NCBI GenBank assembly: GCA_044866775.1
Contig: JBIOUG010000136.1
Location: forward strand, 21,863 to 85,862
Reading direction: 5' to 3'
DNA length: 64,000 bases
Origin: DASUNQ01 sp044866775
GTDB lineage: Bacteria > Acidobacteriota > Thermoanaerobaculia > Multivoradales > UBA5704
Shown here: piece after piece, positions 60,326 through 64,000 of the stretch
Position numbering within the stretch: the stretch's first letter is position 1
Layout of the letters: every line of letters begins with the position of its first letter
Program-made: the position numbers and the translations under genes
Notes under the pieces: model-generated
Databases searched by the model: none
What the model was told of the DNA's origin: nothing
Seen by the model: the letters and a program-made list of their open reading frames with translations, nothing else

Positions 60326-60778
60326 ATGGACTCGGGCCTCCCGGATCTCAGGATCGTCGTCGGCGTCTTCGCGGTCGTCGCCGTGCTGTCGCTCCTCGGC
60401 GCCGCCGTCCTCCTCGCGCACACCTACCGCCGCCTCAAGCGCCTCAACGTCCCCGAGGGCGCGGGCTTCTTCACCACCATCCGCCTGGTACCGCTCGGGC
60501 TGGTCGTCGCCCTCGACCTGCTCGACCTGGCGCTCGACGTCTTCTCGACGCCGATCATCTGGTTGATCCTCTCGCGCCTCCGCCTCCAGGGGCTGCGCGA
60601 CATCGCCTCCTTCGAGGCCCTCGTCCCGTTCACCGGGCCGATCCCCACGCTCACCATCGCCTGGTTCGCCGCCCGTTGGTTCGATCTCGGCGAGCCGCCG
60701 CCGCGCGGCCCGCGCGGGGTCATCGAGACCGAGCGGGTCGCGCCGCAGACGTACCAGCCGCGGCGAGGCGGACGGTAG
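60326..60778 (+). CDS. Small membrane protein, unknown
   Basis: This 150-residue protein has an N-terminal transmembrane helix ('IVVGVFAVVAVLSLLGAAVLLAH') and a second hydrophobic region ('LVPLGLVVALDLLDLALDVF'), then a short soluble tail with Pro and Arg. It resembles no named family I know. It precedes the lipid-kinase gene by 26 bases on the same strand, so cotranscription and a role in envelope lipid metabolism are possible (inference). Confidence 0.7.
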   Translation: MDSGLPDLRIVVGVFAVVAVLSLLGAAVLLAHTYRRLKRLNVPEGAGFFTTIRLVPLGLVVALDLLDLALDVFSTPIIWLILSRLRLQGLRDIASFEALVPFTGPIPTLTIAWFAARWFDLGEPPPRGPRGVIETERVAPQTYQPRRGGR

Positions 60779-60804
60779 CCTCGCCGCGCCGCCTCGGCCC
60801 GCCG

Positions 60805-61770
60805 ATGAAGACCCGGGTCATCGTCAATCCGCGATCCGGCCGCCTGCTCAGGCAGGCCGGTGAGCTCCGCGATCCGCGAGGGGAAAGCGCCATCGACCTG
60901 GCGGCGATCGAGGCGGCGCTGGCCGCTCTGCCGGGCGCCGAGCTGCGCCTCACCGAGCGGCGCGGGCACGCCGAGGAGCTGGCGCGAGAGGCGGCCGCGC
61001 AAGGGTACGAGCTGGTGGTGGCGGCGGGCGGCGACGGGAACCTCAACGAGGTGCTCAACGGCATCGCGCCGGGCGGCGACGAAGGCGGAAGCCCGGGGAG
61101 GCCCGGTCCCCGGCTCGGAGTGCTGCCGCTCGGCACCGGCAACGACTTCGCGCGCTCGATCGACGTGCCGGCGGACCTCGCCGCGGCGGTCGCCGTGCTG
61201 GCGCGCGGGCGGACGGCGGCGATCGACGTCGGGCGCGCCGCGGCCGCCGGCACCCGACGCTACTTCCTCAACGTCGCGGGCGGCGGCTTCGCCGGGCTCG
61301 TCGCCGAGCGGCTGGACCCCGAGATCAAGCGCGCCTGGGGGCCGCTCTCCTACCTGCGCGGCGCGATCGAGGCGCTGCAGGGGCTCGCGAGCTACCGGAC
61401 GACGGTCAGCCTCGACGGCGGCGAGACGCTCGCGCTGCCGGTCTTCAGCGTGCTGGTGGCCAACGCCCGCTACGTCGCCTCCGGCGTGCCGGTGGCGCCG
61501 GCGGCGCGGCTCGACGACGGCCTCCTCGACCTCCTCGTGCTGCCCGAGCTGTCGGTGGCGCAGCTCGCTCTCCTCGTGCCGCTGATGCTCCTCGGCCGCC
61601 ATCACGAGAGCGACCACGTGGTCTTCCGCCGTGCGGCACGCATCGAGATCCGCTCCACGCCGCCGATGTGGTTCGACGCCGACGGCGAGCTGCTCGGCGA
61701 GGGGCCGGCGGCGGTCTTCGAGGTGCTGCCGCAGGCGCTCGAGGTGGTGGTGGGAGGCGAGGACGATTGA
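60805..61770 (+). CDS. Diacylglycerol/sphingosine kinase-like lipid kinase (YegS/DgkB family)
   Basis: This 321-residue DAGK-catalytic-fold kinase has 'RVIVNPRSGR' at the N-terminus, the nucleotide motif 'VVAAGGDGNLNEVLNGI' and 'LPLGTGNDFARSI', followed by 'VFSVLVANARYVASG' and 'MWFDADGELL' near the end. Such enzymes phosphorylate diacylglycerol or related lipids with ATP. The ATG at 60805 begins the conserved part although the frame is open upstream. The precise lipid substrate is not determinable. Confidence 0.88.
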   Translation: MKTRVIVNPRSGRLLRQAGELRDPRGESAIDLAAIEAALAALPGAELRLTERRGHAEELAREAAAQGYELVVAAGGDGNLNEVLNGIAPGGDEGGSPGRPGPRLGVLPLGTGNDFARSIDVPADLAAAVAVLARGRTAAIDVGRAAAAGTRRYFLNVAGGGFAGLVAERLDPEIKRAWGPLSYLRGAIEALQGLASYRTTVSLDGGETLALPVFSVLVANARYVASGVPVAPAARLDDGLLDLLVLPELSVAQLALLVPLMLLGRHHESDHVVFRRAARIEIRSTPPMWFDADGELLGEGPAAVFEVLPQALEVVVGGEDD

Positions 61771-61791
61771 CCTCGCCGTCCGATCTCGACG

Positions 61792-62388
61792 CTAGGGCGC
61801 GGGCCGCGAGCCCTCGCGCCAGATCCCTTCGCACCCGTCTTTCCCGAGCTCCACGCGCCAGAGCCCGTCGTAGCCCGTGATCTCGAGGCCGCTCGCGCCC
61901 GCCGTGATGCCGAGACGGTCGTGGCAGCCCGGCGTCGCGCCGAGGCGGGCGAGAAGCTCGGGAATGGTGTTGGAGTGACCGACGACGACGACCGCGCGGT
62001 CGGCGGCGTGGCGCTCGCGCAGGCCGGCGAGAAAGGCGGTCATGTCAGGTTTGGCCGCCGAGGCCGGATCGACGACGAGCGGCACGCCCGCCGCCTCGGC
62101 GAGCGGCAGGCCGGTCGCGAAGGCGCGCACCGTGCGGCTGGTGTAGACGGCGGCGATCCCGGCGCCGGCGAGGCGGCCGGCGAGCGAGCGCGCCCGCGCG
62201 ATGCCGGCCGGCGACAGCGGCCAGAAGGGGTCGAGCGCGCGGTCGCCTTCCGGCCATCCCTCGGCCTTCTCGGCGTGGCGGACGAGGTAGATGGCGTCGA
62301 GCGCCGCGGCCGGCGGCGCGGCGGCGGCGAGAGACGCGAAGACGAGGACGGCGAGGACCGGCAGCCGCGACGCGGTCGGAGTGCGCAT
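61792..62388 (-). CDS. Histidine phosphatase family protein, secreted
   Basis: This 198-residue protein has a signal peptide ('LAVLVFASLAAAAPPAAAL') and a phosphoglycerate-mutase-like histidine phosphatase core: 'IYLVRHAEKAEG' with the catalytic RHxE, 'VYTSRTVRAFATGLPLAE', and the second His in 'VVVVGHSNTIPELL'. It acts in the periplasm on an unknown phosphoester. The ATG at 62388 fits the signal peptide; a longer open frame has an Arg/Cys-rich unnatural N-terminus. It converges on the lipid-kinase gene. Confidence 0.87.
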   Translation of the reverse strand: MRTPTASRLPVLAVLVFASLAAAAPPAAALDAIYLVRHAEKAEGWPEGDRALDPFWPLSPAGIARARSLAGRLAGAGIAAVYTSRTVRAFATGLPLAEAAGVPLVVDPASAAKPDMTAFLAGLRERHAADRAVVVVGHSNTIPELLARLGATPGCHDRLGITAGASGLEITGYDGLWRVELGKDGCEGIWREGSRPAP

Positions 62389-62610
62389 GGCGCAAGCGTA
62401 CGGAGTCGCCGCGGCCGGAACAAGGCCGGAGTGGTGCGCCGAGTGCGCCGGTCGGCCAGCGCGCCGGCGGCAGGCGTAGGGCAGGCAGCTTTCTCGTTCT
62501 CGCACCGGTTGCCGCAAGCGGCAGCAGCATGGCCTCTGCCACAACTTGGCATAGAGCTACGTCGCTGTCGATACGCTGTAATGCGCTTCAGAGGCAACTT
62601 GACAGAAGGA

Positions 62611-62669
62611 ATAAGTTGTTCTCAATCAGCACTTTACGCTTGCCGCGTGGCCGTTCGCCCCACTATCAT
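62611..62669 (+). promoter_or_regulatory. Promoter and degenerate dyad of XRE regulator 3
   Basis: Dyad ATAAGT-N14-ACTTTA (62611-62636), 3 bases, -35 TTGCCG (62640-62645), 18 bases, -10 TATCAT (62664-62669), 7 bases, GTG at 62677. The arrangement matches XRE regulators 1 and 2. Confidence 0.55.
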
Positions 62670-62676
62670 CTCGGGC

Positions 62677-63177
62677 GTGAGCATGGCCGCCAGCGCGCCG
62701 AAGGTGCTCGCCCTGGTCCGCGAGAGCCGGAGTTGGACGCAGGAAGAGCTCGGCCTTCGCCTGGGCAAGGGCAAGAGCGACGTCAGCCGCATCGAAAGCG
62801 GCCAGCGGCGCCTCGACCTCGGCACGCTGGACGAATACCTCGGCGCCCTGGAGCTGAGCTGGAAGCGCTTCTTCCGCCTGCTGAGCCTGGTCGAGGAGGT
62901 CGACGCCGAGCTCTCCACCTACGTCGCGGCGGAGCAGACCAACCTGCCGTTCGAGGAGCTGCGCGAGGCCCTGCCGGACAGCCGCAGCCAGCCCGCCCTG
63001 GGCGGCTGGGACGATCCCGAGGTCGAGTCGGCCGCGCGCACGGTCTCCCACGCCCTCGGCGACTACCAGCGCATCCTCGACAAGGTGGCGATCCGCCGCC
63101 TCCTCGGCGCCGAGCGCGGCACCGGGAAGGATCCGCGGCAGCCCCGCCGCTCGCGCCGCCGGCGCCCGCGCTCCTAG
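62677..63177 (+). CDS. XRE-family regulator 3
   Basis: This ~166-residue regulator has the helix-turn-helix 'TQEELGLRLGKGKSDVSRIESGQRRLD' (key part LGKGKSDVSRIESG), a helical middle ('LSWKRFFRLLSLVEEVDAEL') and a basic Arg/Pro-rich tail that might contact DNA. It shares size and layout with the regulators at 37339 and 37973. GTG at 62677 is chosen because it stands 7 bases past the -10, as at the other two; ATG at 62683 is the alternative. No ribosome site is visible. Target genes are unknown. Confidence 0.8.
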   Translation: MSMAASAPKVLALVRESRSWTQEELGLRLGKGKSDVSRIESGQRRLDLGTLDEYLGALELSWKRFFRLLSLVEEVDAELSTYVAAEQTNLPFEELREALPDSRSQPALGGWDDPEVESAARTVSHALGDYQRILDKVAIRRLLGAERGTGKDPRQPRRSRRRRPRS

Positions 63178-63229
63178 GCCGCCGGAGTCTCCGAGGTCGC
63201 CGGGGTCACGCCGGGACTATCATCGGCCC

Positions 63230-63790
63230 ATGCGGTGGCTCGCAACCCTCGCCGCGCTCGCCCTGGTGCCGGCCCTGGCCGCCGGAGCGGCGGCCGCCGA
63301 CCGCGGGATGGCGGCCCTGCTCGGCCGCCGCCCGCCGGAGTGGACGGTCTCGCACTGGCTGCACGGCCCGCCGGTCAAGCTCGCGGACCTACGAGGCAAG
63401 GTCGTCCTGGTGCGCTGGTGGACGGCGCCGGCATGCCCCTACTGCCGCGCCTCGGCGCCGGCGCTCAATGAGTTCCACCGCCTCTACGCCGGCCGCGGCC
63501 TGGTGGTCCTCGGCTTCTACCACCACAAGAGCCCCACCCGCCTCGACCCCAAGCAGGTGGCGGCGTGGGCGAACGACCTCGGCTTCGAGTTCCCGGTGGC
63601 GATCGACGACAACTGGCGCACCCTCCGCCGCTGGTGGCTCGACCCGGTCCCGGCGAGCTGGACCAGCGTCACCTTCCTCCTCGACCGCGAAGGCGTCATC
63701 CGCCACATCCACCCGGGCGGCCAGTACGTCAAAGGCGACGAGGACTACGCCGCGCTGGCGGCGAAGCTCGAGGAGCTCCTCGGCCTCTAG
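63230..63790 (+). CDS. TlpA/redoxin-like thioredoxin-fold protein, secreted
   Basis: This 186-residue protein has a signal peptide ('LAALALVPALAAGAAAA') and a thioredoxin fold of the redoxin/TlpA type with the active site 'WTAPACPYCRASAP' (CPYC). 'GKVVLVRWW' and 'LVVLGFYHH' are core strands. CPYC is typical of reductase- or glutaredoxin-like redox partners. It could reduce disulphides in the periplasm. A TATCAT -10 lies 6 bases before the ATG, so the mRNA may be leaderless. It converges on ftsZ, with 9 bases between stops. Confidence 0.87.
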   Translation: MRWLATLAALALVPALAAGAAAADRGMAALLGRRPPEWTVSHWLHGPPVKLADLRGKVVLVRWWTAPACPYCRASAPALNEFHRLYAGRGLVVLGFYHHKSPTRLDPKQVAAWANDLGFEFPVAIDDNWRTLRRWWLDPVPASWTSVTFLLDREGVIRHIHPGGQYVKGDEDYAALAAKLEELLGL

Positions 63791-63799
63791 GGGTACCCC

Positions 63800-64000
63800 T
63801 CAGTCCATCTGCTTCCTCAACACCGTCGGGATGTCGTAGTCGTCGACGTTCGACCAGTTCGGGCCGAAGCCGCCGGGGTCGTCGCCGCGGTTGTTGGCGA
63901 TGACCTTGCGGTAGAAGGGGATGTCGGCGACGCCGCGCTCGGTCTCCTCCGGCGGTGCCGCGAGCGGCTGCGCCGAGGCGGTGCCGGCGGCGGCGTTCGC
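63800..64000 (-). CDS. ftsZ: Cell-division protein FtsZ, C-terminal end only
   Basis: The minus strand ends with 'DDYDIPTVLRKQMD', the conserved C-terminal peptide of FtsZ (D-I-P-x-x-L-R) that binds FtsA, ZipA or SepF-type partners. It is preceded by an Ala/Pro-rich linker and a 'VADIPFYRKVIANN' stretch. Only 66 residues are within the window; the GTPase domain lies beyond the right edge. Identification rests on the terminal peptide alone but this is very characteristic. Confidence 0.8.
   Translation of the reverse strand, partial: ANAAAGTASAQPLAAPPEETERGVADIPFYRKVIANNRGDDPGGFGPNWSNVDDYDIPTVLRKQMD

Overview
The window is about 70% G+C, densely coded and has no rRNA, tRNA, CRISPR array, prophage or intact insertion sequence that I can see. 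The gene content suggests an aerobic, Gram-negative heterotroph, most likely an Acidobacteriota relative, perhaps Thermoanaerobaculia (inference). The evidence is two large Oar-type TonB-dependent receptors with carboxypeptidase-regulatory-like N-termini, a two-component-type beta-propeller sensor, TPR-fused sulfatase-like and kinase proteins, many secreted TPR proteins, and a dispersed palindrome family between genes. Promoters are sigma70-like (TTGAC-N17/18-TAnnnT), and an unusual share appear to start transcription at or next to the start codon (leaderless).

Layout. 1-11.4 kb: a propeller sensor running off the left edge, trmJ, an ECF sigma factor, an eda / unknown / apgM operon, a DUF421 membrane pair, gamma-glutamyltransferase and a large secreted protein. 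11.5-18.2 kb: a CPXCG protein, a CsgG-like protein, then kynA and kynU, a TPR protein, an aryl-CoA ligase and a small unknown protein. 18.3-27.4 kb: a TonB receptor with an N-acyl-D-amino-acid deacylase-like lipoprotein, a low-GC secreted protein, and cyanophycinase plus cyanophycin synthetase. 27.4-37.3 kb: a catabolic block on the minus strand comprising an FAD monooxygenase, a DUF72 protein, an old-yellow-enzyme oxidoreductase, acyl-CoA dehydrogenase, enoyl-CoA hydratase, a RidA-like protein and an SDR. It is interrupted by a Phd/PIN toxin-antitoxin pair and a low-GC HEPN-like ORF, and flanked by divergent creatininase-family and DUF3891 genes. 37.3-43.1 kb: two XRE regulators, groESL under CIRCE control, and a TPR-Ser/Thr kinase. 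43.2-47.5 kb: an AraC/VOC pair, a symmetric pair of inverted 21-bp repeat arrays, a small protein and a low-GC DUF4272 protein. 47.5-52.6 kb: an SPFH plus zinc-ribbon membrane operon. 52.6-64 kb: a TPR sulfatase-like lipoprotein, a second TonB receptor, secreted and membrane proteins, a lipid-kinase family protein, a histidine phosphatase, a third XRE regulator, a redoxin and the C-terminus of ftsZ.

How the genes work together. The clearest pathway is tryptophan breakdown through the kynurenine route to anthranilate (kynA, kynU), activation by an aryl-CoA ligase, and aerobic attack on anthraniloyl-CoA by an FAD monooxygenase plus an OYE-type reductase. In Azoarcus evansii these two activities sit in one polypeptide; here they appear as two genes. 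RidA-like, hydratase, SDR and dehydrogenase genes would continue the degradation. No classical kynurenine formamidase is visible, and the creatininase-family enzyme is a candidate replacement. A second system worth attention is the SPFH/zinc-ribbon operon, which resembles the Bacillus ydjFGHI membrane-stress operon but lacks a recognisable PspA. A third is a set of three XRE regulators that share the same promoter geometry: a TAAGT/ACTTA dyad just upstream of the -35 and a start codon 6-8 bases after the -10.
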